The notes below the pieces were generated by a model that ran no database searches, had not been told where the DNA came from, and saw nothing but the letters and a program-made list of their open reading frames with translations. Below are positions 1-7,602 of a stretch of 25,405 nt of DNA, piece by piece; the stretch's first letter is position 1, and each line of letters starts with the position of its first letter. Made by a program: the position numbers and the translations under genes. The stretch is from assembly GCA_035560935.1 (NCBI GenBank), contig DATMYQ010000239.1, positions 1 through 25,405 on the forward strand, given 5' to 3'. Source of the DNA: DATMYQ01 sp035560935 (GTDB taxonomy: Bacteria > Bacillota > Negativicutes > Sporomusales > Sporomusaceae).

Positions 1-163
1 GATGTTTACTGTCGATTTTTTAGCTTATTTATCCTATTATCGGTTTATTTATTTCATAAATGGTGCATTGGTGTGATGAATTATCCTGTTCCAGTCGCGA
101 CTGTTTGAAATTCCCCGGTCAATAGATTAGAATAGAAGCTGGAATTCGTGATCGAGGTGTAAA

Positions 164-892
164 ATGGAACCAATAAAAAAAATCAGCGTGGTCGATTCCG
201 TTGTGGCGGCTATGCTCACGGCCATTCAAAACGGTCGCTTCACACCCGGCCGTAAAATCCCTTCCGAGCGGGTATTAACTCAGGAGTTTGGCGTCAGCCG
301 CACCGCTTTGCGGGAAGCATTTCAAAAACTGGAACAATTGGGTAAAATCACAATTCGTCAGGGCGACGGCACCTATCTGAATCCGCCGGCGCCGGAAAAC
401 ATCCGGGATGAGCTCTGCCTGGCCTTTGATCTCGGTACCGCCGGCATGAATCAATATCTGGAAGCCCGGGAAAGTCTGGAAACCGCAGCCACCCGTCTGG
501 CCATCGAAAGGGCGACACCGCACGAGATAGAAAAGCTGGGTCGCCTCCTCCAGGAGCAGGAAGAACAACTCAATAACACCACGGCGTTTGCCGAGCTGGA
601 CTTTAAATTTCACCACACTCTGATGCAGACAGCCAAAAACAAGATCATCCTGCAATTCTGGCTCTCTATTGCCCCGCTGATTCGCGAACAGCAGGACCGT
701 GTGGCGCCCATTCCCGGTATGAATGTCCGGGCTTTTAAAGATCACGTGAAAATTGTTGCCTGCATTTCCCGTAATACCCCCAAACAAGCGCAGGGTCTGA
801 TCCAAAAACACCTCAGTATGGTTTTGGGAGATCTGTTAACCGGTATCTCCTTGCGACTGGATGCAGGCAGTAAGAACACAACAGAAAAATAG
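164..892 (+). CDS. GntR-family transcriptional regulator, FadR/FCD subfamily
   Basis: A 242-residue DNA-binding regulator with an N-terminal winged helix-turn-helix (about residues 5-72, with the typical PSERVLTQEFGVSRTALREA stretch and a G-D-G-T wing). An all-helical FCD ligand-binding domain follows (about 90-230). D146, H150, H194 and H216 occupy positions that usually hold a metal ion in FCD domains, so the ligand is probably a small carboxylate or sugar acid; this is family knowledge, not visible here. The start follows a GAGGTG ribosome site by a few bases. Such regulators usually control an adjacent catabolic or transport operon, but the next gene downstream is unrelated and on the other strand. 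Any target probably lies left of the window. A hairpin terminator closes the gene. Family assignment is secure; the regulon is unknown. Confidence 0.93.
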   Translation: MEPIKKISVVDSVVAAMLTAIQNGRFTPGRKIPSERVLTQEFGVSRTALREAFQKLEQLGKITIRQGDGTYLNPPAPENIRDELCLAFDLGTAGMNQYLEARESLETAATRLAIERATPHEIEKLGRLLQEQEEQLNNTTAFAELDFKFHHTLMQTAKNKIILQFWLSIAPLIREQQDRVAPIPGMNVRAFKDHVKIVACISRNTPKQAQGLIQKHLSMVLGDLLTGISLRLDAGSKNTTEK

Positions 893-896
893 CAAG

Positions 897-945
897 AAAC
901 AGGCGATTTTACGCTGCTATGCAGTATAAAATCGCCTGTTTCTTA
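897..945 (+). terminator. Intrinsic terminator of the GntR gene
   Basis: Perfect 15-bp inverted repeat (arms 897-911 and 927-941) starting five bases after the stop codon and followed by TCTTAT. The T-run is short but the stem is long. Confidence 0.8.
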
Positions 946-1011
946 TCCGCCTAACCAATATTACCGTAAAGCCAGCCACAGCACCTTTCATTTCTCCCGC
1001 CGGCAGACAGG

Positions 1012-1035
1012 GAAAAGCCGGGCTGCGGCCCGGCT
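1012..1035 (-). terminator. Terminator of the 70-residue protein gene
   Basis: GC-rich 8-bp stem with a four-base loop (1016-1035), followed on the minus strand by TTTTCCC. The stem overlaps the last two bases of the stop codon of the gene it terminates. Confidence 0.8.
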
Positions 1036-1246
1036 AGTTGACAAACTCCGATGCTGATTTGCTGAGCATAATCGCAAACTCACGGCTCACTTCGAAGACT
1101 CGGACATGGTCCGACCAACCCTCGCCTTCCAGAAATGGCATTTCATTGGCAATAAACTCAACGACTTCTTCCATAGAGGAACAAAACTGGAAGTCCTGCA
1201 GGTCCGGCGTATTGATGTAAATCAGAAAACGCGGTTGACCGTTCAT
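1034..1246 (-). CDS. Small conserved-looking protein of unknown function (70 aa)
   Basis: I do not recognise the family. The 70-residue product begins MNGQPRFLIYINTPDLQDF and ends in ASEFVN. It has no signal peptide or membrane segment and looks like a compact alpha/beta fold: a beta strand (FLIYINT), an acidic helix (SMEEVVEFIANEM), then another strand and helix. A start seven codons upstream is open, but those codons (AAG AGG AGG GGG AGA) are themselves a very strong Shine-Dalgarno sequence, so the real start is the ATG at 1246. That ribosome site and a terminator touching the stop codon argue for a real, well-expressed gene. It lies about 200 bp downstream of the ATPase gene on the same strand, but a functional link is not shown. 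Confidence 0.7.
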   Translation of the reverse strand: MNGQPRFLIYINTPDLQDFQFCSSMEEVVEFIANEMPFLEGEGWSDHVRVFEVSREFAIMLSKSASEFVN

Positions 1247-1301
1247 ACTTCTCCCCCTCCTCTTCAATTTTCGTCACTGGTTTGCCTGATGCCACCTATT
1301 C

Positions 1302-1324
1302 AGAAAACGTATGAGACGTTTTCT
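1302..1324. repeat. Perfect 9-bp inverted repeat between the ATPase and the small gene
   Basis: AGAAAACGT - ATGAG - ACGTTTTCT, in the AT-rich 200-bp gap upstream of the 70-residue protein gene. It lies 56-78 bases before that start codon, where an operator could sit. It has no T-run on either side, so it is not a good terminator. The gap otherwise shows only T-rich sequence. Confidence 0.5.
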
Positions 1325-1445
1325 CGAACGCTGATTCTTGATGGGAACCACTGTTCTTTTTTTGTTGGCATTTACATCATTATCGTGATAAGCGTCTCAT
1401 TTATTTAGTGTTTTTTTGTCGAAAAAACTGTTTTTTTGTAAATTC

Positions 1446-2570
1446 TTATTCTTGGGCCTCAAAATATCCTTCTGTCCACAAATAACCCAACATGGCTCCC
1501 TGGCTCATAAAATCCCGGACTCCTGGTAAATCGATGGTTTTTCGGACGATGGTATGACCTTCTTTGTTTCGGTTGAACGCCCATACTTCCTCTGGTGTCA
1601 GACCATTGGCCAAAAATGGCGAATGCGTACTGATCAAACATTGCGTCTGTGCCGACAGCGTCCGGAAATCGCCGGCCAATCCCGGCTGCAAGCGGGGATG
1701 AATGCCCGTCTCCGGCAAATCCATGCCTGCCAGTGCAGGTTGCGCCATATCCGCCAGCCCGATCAAATGTGCCAGCAAAGACAGGGTACCCTGCGACAGG
1801 TCGGTCCGGGATAACAGCCAAGCCGCCGGATCGGGGGCAACGGTCAGCAATCCGGTGGCCCCGGGAATTCTCTCTTCCAAAACTTTGAATATTTCCCGTA
1901 ACCGTTCCGGTTGCTCATTTTGCAGCAGCCGTATTCCATCCAGCAATTGTTGCCTCACTGGTGCCGGACCGGAGCGATACACCGCTTCTCCGGCAAAGCG
2001 CCAGGCGGCTATGTAACGGCGTAATGCCGAAATCCGCGGATATCCGTTCATCTGTCCGAGAATGGCCACCGCCGGGACATCCGTTGTGCCCAGCATCATT
2101 TCGGCAGTGGGATCATGCTCATCCGGCATTTCACCCAGCGTAATCCGTACCATGCCGTTTTTGCCGTCCAACATCCGGAAAGGGTTGCTGCGCAGCCAAC
2201 GCCGCCAGCGAATCCATTCCTCGGCCACAAACGGCCCATTCTCGTTCTCGTCAACAGCCAAGTGATAAATAATGCCTGGCGACTCCGGTCGCTCCCGGTA
2301 CTTGATTTCAATGACAATCGGACCTTGTGCACCCCATGTCCGCATTTCTTTGAACCGGCCCCGGCGTTCCCAGGCCATCCGCAGACCGTCACGGAAACAC
2401 TCGGCTAAAAAAGCAAATACATCCAGTAGCGTTGATTTGCCACTGCCGTTGGCGCCCAAAAAGGCGGTAACCGGCATCAGGCCTTTTATCTGTACGTCAC
2501 GCAGACAACGAAAATTCCTCACCGAAACGGCTTCCACCCGCGGCAGTCCCTGCCCCCGTGTTCTGTTCAT
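1446..2570 (-). CDS. Stand-alone AAA/ABC-type ATPase, RecF/AbiEii-like (COG4637-type), with altered Walker B
   Basis: A 374-residue P-loop ATPase of the SMC/RecF/AbiEii type. Visible motifs (numbering from the ATG at 2570) are the N-terminal VRNFRCL strand, Walker A GANGSGKS (39-46), an ABC-like signature LSQGT (258-262), a Walker B region reading GMDLPETGIHP (282-292), and the H-loop ISTHSP with H316. In relatives the Walker B region usually reads EEPENGIHP. Here the first acidic residue is D284, but the catalytic glutamate position is Leu285, so hydrolysis may be slow or absent. A GTG start four codons upstream (2582) is possible, but GAGGG sits better for the ATG. Related proteins act in DNA repair or, with a nuclease partner, in phage defence or toxin systems. 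No TOPRIM, DUF4276 or other nuclease gene is adjacent here, so the role is open. Confidence 0.85.
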   Translation of the reverse strand: MNRTRGQGLPRVEAVSVRNFRCLRDVQIKGLMPVTAFLGANGSGKSTLLDVFAFLAECFRDGLRMAWERRGRFKEMRTWGAQGPIVIEIKYRERPESPGIIYHLAVDENENGPFVAEEWIRWRRWLRSNPFRMLDGKNGMVRITLGEMPDEHDPTAEMMLGTTDVPAVAILGQMNGYPRISALRRYIAAWRFAGEAVYRSGPAPVRQQLLDGIRLLQNEQPERLREIFKVLEERIPGATGLLTVAPDPAAWLLSRTDLSQGTLSLLAHLIGLADMAQPALAGMDLPETGIHPRLQPGLAGDFRTLSAQTQCLISTHSPFLANGLTPEEVWAFNRNKEGHTIVRKTIDLPGVRDFMSQGAMLGYLWTEGYFEAQE

Positions 2571-2755
2571 GCTTTCCCTCACTTCCCCACACAGCTTCCC
2601 AGCCTACACTCCGCAATGTTTTCCGCCAGGCTTTGAACGTCCACCGCAACACAAAAAACGGAAACAAGCTTTTATATTGGATTTATTCCATACGCTGCAG
2701 CTTTTACCTGCCGTTTGCCCAGAAAAATCTCAATATTTTCGTTTATTGATACTTT

Positions 2756-4027
2756 TTACTCTAACATTCCTTTCGCCCGGTAAATTTTCTCCGCCGCCAA
2801 ACGCCAACGGGAAAGAAAGCGGGCAAATACCGCCACTCCGGCCAGATAGATCAGGCTGGTCAACAAAAACGCCCGGGGAGCTCCCACCGCTGCCGCCAAG
2901 CTGCCGGTCAACAAACTGCCGATCGGACCAAAGCCGCCGAAAGTCAACGTATACAAGCTCATGACCCGTCCCCGTTTGCTTTCGTCGACCAGCGTCTGCA
3001 GCGCCGTATTGGTAGCCGCCATCTGGGCGATCATCCCAAAACCGATAATGACCGCCAGCGGCAACGCTATATATAACGAGCGGACAAACGTAAACAGCAC
3101 CAGCGCCGTTCCGCCGACGCCCGCCGCACCGAAAATAACCCGTTCCAGCCCCCGTATGCCGCTGCGGGAAGCCAATGCCAGGGTTCCCAGCAGCGCCCCC
3201 ACTCCAAAACAAGTCATCAGTCCGCCCAGAATGGTCGGCCCACCGCCCAGCACTTCACCCACAAACACCGGTAGCAACACTAACACCGGCATACAGGTCA
3301 GGGAACTAAAAATCAGCAGCAGCAGGGAAGTACGAATTGGCAATGACTGATACGAATACCTCATACCGTCCCAAATTCCCTCCAGAATATTTTCCCGCTG
3401 CACCGGCCGGGCTTCCCGGACCGGTAACCGCATCATCAGCAAGGACACCAGCACGGCCCCGTAACTGATACCATTAAGTAAAAAACAAACGCCTTCACCA
3501 AAAAAGCCAATCGCCACACCGGCCACCGACGGGCCGATAATCCGGGCGGAATTGAACATCGCCGAATTCAGTGCAATGGCGTTAGGCAAATCGCGTTCTT
3601 CATCGACAATTTCTGAAATAAAAGACTGACGGGCCGGCATATCGAAAGAGTTAATTACACCCAAAACGATATTCAGCAAAGCCAATTGCCAAATCAGTAC
3701 CTGCCCGCTCAGCACCAATGCCGCCAGCGTTAACGCCTGCAGCATCGACAGTGCCTGCGCCACCACCACCGTACGGTAACGGCTGTAGCGGTCCAGCATG
3801 GCACCGGCAAACGGAATCAAAACCAGGCCGGAAATCTGCCCGGCAAAATCAATCGTGCCCAAAATTTGCGCGGAGCCGCTTAATCTGTACACCAGCCAGA
3901 TCAGTGCCGTCCGCTGCACCCAGGTTCCCACCAGCGACAGCCCCTGTCCAAAAAAATACAGCCGGTAATTGCGGTGGGAAAAGGCGCGAAAAGTTTGCGG
4001 CAACTTGGAAAGCTCATTATCTGGCAT
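2756..4027 (-). CDS. MFS transporter, probable drug or metabolite exporter (MFS_3 / EntS-like)
   Basis: A 423-residue major facilitator with about 12 hydrophobic helices. It begins MPDNELSKLPQTFRAFSHRN and continues with the YRLYFFGQGLSLVGTWVQ segment typical of the MFS_3/enterobactin-exporter branch. A loop motif (DRYSRYRTVV) follows helix 2, and DMPARQSF falls near helix 5. The reading frame is open for 116 codons further upstream, but the ATG at 4027 follows GGTGGAG at good spacing, family alignments start there, and the longer frame would run through the gene's own promoter. The substrate cannot be read from sequence; family members export siderophores, macrolides or other hydrophobic compounds. 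It is divergent from the 98-residue protein gene, and a palindrome covers its -10 element, which suggests repression. Confidence 0.9.
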   Translation of the reverse strand: MPDNELSKLPQTFRAFSHRNYRLYFFGQGLSLVGTWVQRTALIWLVYRLSGSAQILGTIDFAGQISGLVLIPFAGAMLDRYSRYRTVVVAQALSMLQALTLAALVLSGQVLIWQLALLNIVLGVINSFDMPARQSFISEIVDEERDLPNAIALNSAMFNSARIIGPSVAGVAIGFFGEGVCFLLNGISYGAVLVSLLMMRLPVREARPVQRENILEGIWDGMRYSYQSLPIRTSLLLLIFSSLTCMPVLVLLPVFVGEVLGGGPTILGGLMTCFGVGALLGTLALASRSGIRGLERVIFGAAGVGGTALVLFTFVRSLYIALPLAVIIGFGMIAQMAATNTALQTLVDESKRGRVMSLYTLTFGGFGPIGSLLTGSLAAAVGAPRAFLLTSLIYLAGVAVFARFLSRWRLAAEKIYRAKGMLE

Positions 4028-4082
4028 TGCGTCTCCACCTCTCCCGACCCAGGTATCCATACCGGCGAATGGCCGGCTAACG

Positions 4083-4104
4083 TCGATATTATAACATAAT
4101 TCGA
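4083..4104 (-). promoter_or_regulatory. Promoter -10 of the MFS gene inside an imperfect palindrome (candidate operator)
   Basis: On the minus strand an extended -10 (TGTTATAAT, core at 4088-4093) lies about 60 bp before the MFS start. No good -35 is seen. The -10 is embedded in TCGA-ATTAT-GTT-ATAAT-A-TCGA, a palindrome with one inserted base (4083-4104). A repressor bound there would block RNA polymerase. No repressor gene is adjacent unless it is the divergent 98-residue protein. Confidence 0.5.
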
Positions 4105-4259
4105 CTCTTATTACTCTGCCATTTTCTTTGATCCTGTTCCTGGCGTTTCCTGCAAATAATCTGCGAATCCCGCAAATTTCCCCAGCCTCTTGGAGGATAA
4201 AAAGAAGATTATGGCGAATATTTTTCACCAGAAAGAGTAAGCAAGGAGACACGAACACC

Positions 4260-4556
4260 ATGAACAACAACAATAACCAAACCGGTACACCGGTGCGGAT
4301 GTGTGATACAGACCTGATTGATGAAATGAAACTGGCCGTTGATGCGGAAAATTTACCGGTGAAATTCAGCACCACCGATGTATTCCAATGGATGAAGGAT
4401 TTTCATATTCAACGTCCGGACGGCACGGATTATCCCAGTATTTCAAGAGAATCACTGGCAAATTATTCAAAAAACACGCCCATTACAAAAAAGCGCAAAC
4501 AAAAAGTGTTGTATACGAGTCCGGACGGAAAGAAGTTCTCATTTTATCCTTTTTAG
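4260..4556 (+). CDS. Hypothetical protein, 98 aa, function unknown
   Basis: Not recognised. The 98-residue product starts MNNNNNQTGTPVRMCDTDL and ends KKFSFYPF. It is soluble, with an acidic middle and a basic patch (TKKRKQK) near the C terminus. The segment FSTTDVFQWMKDFHIQ could be a helix-turn-helix-like helical pair, but this is a guess from pattern alone. An AAGGAG site lies 11 bases before the ATG, which is rather far. A second in-frame ATG (codon 14) after GGTGCGG is the alternative start. The gene is divergent from the MFS exporter with a 232-bp shared upstream region, and it ends before a strong bidirectional terminator. Its position would suit a local regulator of the exporter, but no evidence proves this. 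Confidence 0.6.
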   Translation: MNNNNNQTGTPVRMCDTDLIDEMKLAVDAENLPVKFSTTDVFQWMKDFHIQRPDGTDYPSISRESLANYSKNTPITKKRKQKVLYTSPDGKKFSFYPF

Positions 4557-4596
4557 CGGTGCGCTGCTACACTGTACTACTGGCAGTGGCCGGCAT

Positions 4597-4649
4597 AAAA
4601 AAGCGACAACAGCGAAATGTGGTTGCACATCGCCGTTGTCCGCTTTTTT
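4597..4649. terminator. Bidirectional terminator between convergent genes
   Basis: Long stem (AAAAAAGCG-ACAAC-AGCG paired with CGCC-GTTGT-CCGCTTTTTT) with an A-run on the left and a T-run on the right. It serves both the 98-residue gene (+) and the DUF3592-type gene (-). Confidence 0.85.
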
Positions 4650-4741
4650 GTCTGCAAAGAAAAACACTGCTTTATCGTTAGTCATCGTGTCTGGAAAGAG
4701 CATTTTTAGGCAGCAGCCCCTTCCTTCACGCAGCAATCATT

Positions 4742-5509
4742 TCACACTGAGCGCAACAGCACCGGGATAATCTCATCCGCCACGAACCACAATGCAACAC
4801 TCAGTAGCACCGTCATCAGCAGCGCAAAACTTAAACATACCGTCTCATGCCGCAGACTGTTCAGATAATGTGGCGGGATCAGTAAATAGGCCTCCCGAAT
4901 TTGTTCCGGATTGTAACTGGCCCAGCGAGTCCGGGAAAATTCCCGGCGAACCGTTTCCGCTTCCGCTTCCCGTACCATTCGAGCCAGCGGCGGCAGGCGG
5001 CCACTGCGGTACAAATCACCGTTAACCACATATTCAAACTCCACCCGGGGACGGCACTCTCCGTTACTATTAAACGGCAGATTCAATTGTTTCAGCGGCA
5101 GTTGGACATCCGCCTGCGGCCAGTTGCCAATCCGGTAGCTTTTGCGGATGCTGACCGCCAGCCACATCGCGGCCGCCAGAGAAGCAATCAACGCCAAAGT
5201 CACCGTAACGAACACCAAAAAAATCCCCATCGTCATTCTCGATTCTTCATTTATTACTATTGCGATTTCCGGTAAAGCCAAGCCGCCATGAAGCATTCCC
5301 CACCAGAGAAGGCTCCCGGCCAACGCCAATAAAACCGCTAATCCCAGCCCTTTCACTCCCCGGGACTGGCGACGAAACGCCCACCCACTGTCCACTGGCA
5401 GGTTCTGCAACCCCACAAGACCAATGGTCCGGCGAGCCACTTTTCTTGACAAATTCGCTGCCTTTTCCTCTGGTCTGGATCCTGTTTCCCGTTTCATCCA
5501 TCTCACCAT
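4742..5509 (-). CDS. DUF3592-like membrane protein
   Basis: A 255-residue protein with three hydrophobic segments (about 56-76, 93-118 and 226-248). Between the second and third is a soluble region that fits DUF3592: a strand motif RVEFEYVVNGDLYRSGRLPP and, further on, ASYNPEQIREAYLL, which parallels the family's V-x-YNP-x-x-P-x-x-A. The function of DUF3592 proteins is unknown; they are small integral membrane proteins often found as single genes. The N-terminal 50 residues are basic and not part of the domain. Two starts are possible, ATG 5509 or ATG 5497, and neither has an ideal ribosome site, so the N terminus is uncertain. No operon partner is visible. Confidence 0.75.
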   Translation of the reverse strand: MVRWMKRETGSRPEEKAANLSRKVARRTIGLVGLQNLPVDSGWAFRRQSRGVKGLGLAVLLALAGSLLWWGMLHGGLALPEIAIVINEESRMTMGIFLVFVTVTLALIASLAAAMWLAVSIRKSYRIGNWPQADVQLPLKQLNLPFNSNGECRPRVEFEYVVNGDLYRSGRLPPLARMVREAEAETVRREFSRTRWASYNPEQIREAYLLIPPHYLNSLRHETVCLSFALLMTVLLSVALWFVADEIIPVLLRSV

Positions 5510-5745
5510 CCGGGTCTTGCTCCCATGTCAGAAAATGCCACTCTGCATAGCAAGAATATTCGTATCGTCTTTAATACATAAAAGCCTTATCTTAAAATAT
5601 ATGTTTTCTGCGTCTTCCAGCAAATTCCTGCCGAAATCAGGAGACCGGCACCCTCGTCTCCTTTATCCCTGTCTTTTCCACGTTTTCTCCAAGTTACCTG
5701 CCAATCTTGCGTAAAATTTATTGTTTTTTTTAGCCCCGCCGCTTT
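5510..5745. other. Gene-free stretch between divergent genes
   Basis: No credible gene. It contains AT-rich sequence (5570-5605) that probably holds the promoter of the leftward DUF3592-type gene, a weak 6-bp hairpin at 5640-5661, and a T-tract at 5723-5731. I could not choose a convincing -35/-10 pair for the leftward gene. Confidence 0.5.
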
Positions 5746-5774
5746 TTTAAATGCCGTCGATCTGCTTTTATACT
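5746..5774 (+). promoter_or_regulatory. Candidate sigma-A promoter of pxpBCA
   Basis: TTTAAA (5746-5751), 17 bp, TATACT (5769-5774), 65 bases before the pxpB start. A second possible -10 with an extended TG (TGTGATAAT) lies at 5793-5798 but has no good -35. Confidence 0.4.
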
Positions 5775-5838
5775 TTTTGTCTAAAAAGATGTGATAATCT
5801 TCCCCATATATGGTAGAGTATTGTCTGGAGGTGATACC

Positions 5839-6588
5839 ATGAGCGAAATTCGCATGCTGACCGCCGGCGAACAGGGTTTGGTCCTGGAATTCGGCGACAG
5901 CATTGATGAATCAGTCAATATTCGCGTACATCAGACCGCCCGTCTGCTACGGCAAAAACTTGCCGGTGATCTGATTGAAGTGGTTCCGACATACCGTTCC
6001 CTGATGATTTATTTTAATCCACTGCGCATTCGCCGGGAAGAAATAATCGGCCGGATCCGCAGTCTCCTCACAGAAGGCGGTGACGTCGCCGCTCCGTCAG
6101 GAGATGCCCGGGTCGTCCGGATTCCCGTCTGCTATGGCGGCGAATTCGGTCCGGACTTACCCTTTGTCGCCCAGCACAATCGCTTGACGGAGGACGAAGT
6201 GATACAGATTCACACCGCGACACCCTATCTGGTCTATATGCTGGGCTTCACGCCGGGCTTCCCCTACCTGGGAGGTATGTCCGAACGCATCGCCGCTCCC
6301 CGTCTGGAACAGCCCCGCACCAGCATTCCGGCTGGTTCTGTCGGCATTGCCGGCAGCCAAACCGGTTTTTACCCGATCGCCAGCCCCGGCGGTTGGCGCC
6401 TGATCGGCCGGACGCCGATCCGGGCCTTCAATCCCCAATCGGAGCAAGCTTTCCTGTTTGATGCCGGTGACTATCTGCAATTTGTCGCCGTTTCCGCGTC
6501 AGAGTACGAAAGAGTGCGACAACAGTCTGACGCCGGTACCTATCAGCCGGAAACCTGCCGGCTGGCGAAAGGGGGCGCCCCCTCATGA
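5839..6588 (+). CDS. pxpB: 5-oxoprolinase subunit PxpB (KipI family)
   Basis: A 249-residue KipI/CtD-type protein, one of three subunits of the prokaryotic ATP-dependent 5-oxoprolinase that opens 5-oxoproline (pyroglutamate) to L-glutamate in the cytoplasm. Family marks include PVCYGGEFGPDL, then PYLVYMLGFTPGFPYLGGM and PAGSVGIAGSQTGFYPIASP. In Bacillus subtilis the homologue KipI was first described as an inhibitor of sporulation kinase KinA. The start is the ATG at 5839, behind a near-perfect TGGAGGTGATACC ribosome site; the frame is open 16 codons further but without a ribosome site. The gene overlaps pxpC by four bases (ATGA), so the two are translationally coupled. Length is normal for the family. 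Confidence 0.95.
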   Translation: MSEIRMLTAGEQGLVLEFGDSIDESVNIRVHQTARLLRQKLAGDLIEVVPTYRSLMIYFNPLRIRREEIIGRIRSLLTEGGDVAAPSGDARVVRIPVCYGGEFGPDLPFVAQHNRLTEDEVIQIHTATPYLVYMLGFTPGFPYLGGMSERIAAPRLEQPRTSIPAGSVGIAGSQTGFYPIASPGGWRLIGRTPIRAFNPQSEQAFLFDAGDYLQFVAVSASEYERVRQQSDAGTYQPETCRLAKGGAPS

Positions 6589-7595
6589 TCGAAGTGATAA
6601 ACGGCGGCCTGTTCACCACCGTCCAGGATTCCGGACGCTGGGGCTATCAGGCCTACGGCATGCCGGTGGCCGGCGTTATGGACCGCTACGCGTACCAAAT
6701 GGCCAATCTGCTGGTGGACAATCTGGACGGTGAAGCCGTGCTGGAAATGACCCTGCAAGGCGGAACCTACCGGTTTCACACGGCGGTCTGGATTGCACTC
6801 TGCGGCGCAGAGATGGCGGCCACATTAGACGGTGCCCCGGTCGCCAACTGGTCCTCCTTGGTGGCGCCGGCCGGCAGCGAACTGGCGCTGGGCTTTGCCA
6901 CCGCCGGCTGCCGCGGCTATCTGGCCCTGCGAGGCGGACTAGACGTACCGCAGGTGCTGGGCAGCCGCTCCACCTACACCCGGGGCAGTGTCGGCGGTAT
7001 CGATGGCAAAGCGCTGACTCTGGGTTGCCGGCTACAAGCCGGCGCCCCGGAACAAAACGGACAGCGCCGCTTACTGCCCCGCATCCTGGTACCCGCATTT
7101 TCCGAAGACATTGAACTGCGGGTGCTGCCAGGACCCCAGGACGACCTGTTTACCGCCAACGGCCTGCATACATTATTTTCTTCATCCTATACGGTTTCCG
7201 CCGATGCTGACCGTATGGGCTACCGTTTGGAAGGACCGGCGGTGGAGCACGCCGGCAAACCGGACATTATCTCCGACGCTCTTTGCCAGGGCGCCATCCA
7301 GATCCCCGGCCACGGCATGCCGATCATTATGCTGGCCGACCGGCAAACCACCGGCGGTTATCCGAAGATCGGCACGGTGATCGGCTCCGATCTTCGTCGT
7401 CTGGCGCAGGCCAAGCCCGGCGACCGCATCCGCTTCTCCCGCTGCACCGATCCGGATGCGGTCGCCGCACTGCAAGAAGAAGAATCCTGCTACCAGGCAG
7501 CTCTGGATGCCTTCCGCAGCAAACCTGCCGGCCGCCGCTGGGTGGTCCGGGTGAATGGCCGGACGATGCCGATCCAATTTGAAGAAAGGTTGTGA
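6585..7595 (+). CDS. pxpC: 5-oxoprolinase subunit PxpC (KipA family)
   Basis: A 336-residue biotin-dependent-carboxyltransferase-like protein (KipA, allophanate hydrolase subunit 2 family), the partner of PxpB in 5-oxoprolinase. Recognisable segments are the N-terminal TTVQDSGRWGYQAYGMPVAG, GYLALRGGLDVPQVLGSRST, and the C-terminal ADRMGYRLEGP and MLADRQTTGGYPKIGTV. It starts on the ATG that overlaps the pxpB stop, and pxpA starts 7 bases after its stop, so the three form a tight operon. Full length with no missing blocks. PxpB and PxpC are expected to form a complex that works with PxpA, by analogy with the E. coli and B. subtilis enzymes. Confidence 0.96.
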   Translation: MIEVINGGLFTTVQDSGRWGYQAYGMPVAGVMDRYAYQMANLLVDNLDGEAVLEMTLQGGTYRFHTAVWIALCGAEMAATLDGAPVANWSSLVAPAGSELALGFATAGCRGYLALRGGLDVPQVLGSRSTYTRGSVGGIDGKALTLGCRLQAGAPEQNGQRRLLPRILVPAFSEDIELRVLPGPQDDLFTANGLHTLFSSSYTVSADADRMGYRLEGPAVEHAGKPDIISDALCQGAIQIPGHGMPIIMLADRQTTGGYPKIGTVIGSDLRRLAQAKPGDRIRFSRCTDPDAVAALQEEESCYQAALDAFRSKPAGRRWVVRVNGRTMPIQFEERL

Positions 7596-7602
7596 AGATA
7601 TC

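Noticed and set aside
47..61. Palindrome ATTTAT-TTC-ATAAAT upstream of the GntR gene as an operator
   Set aside because: The region is so AT-rich that such symmetry is expected by chance, and it does not resemble a known FadR-type operator.
1247..1267. Seven extra N-terminal residues on the small protein
   Set aside because: These codons are the Shine-Dalgarno sequence of the downstream ATG.
2272..2964. A 230-codon open frame on the + strand
   Set aside because: It is antisense to the ATPase and MFS genes and the gap between them; its Pro/Arg/Ser-rich product is typical of a shadow frame.
4028..4375. N-terminal extension of the MFS frame
   Set aside because: It would cross the MFS promoter and the divergent small gene. 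The ATG at 4027 has a proper ribosome site and matches the usual family start.
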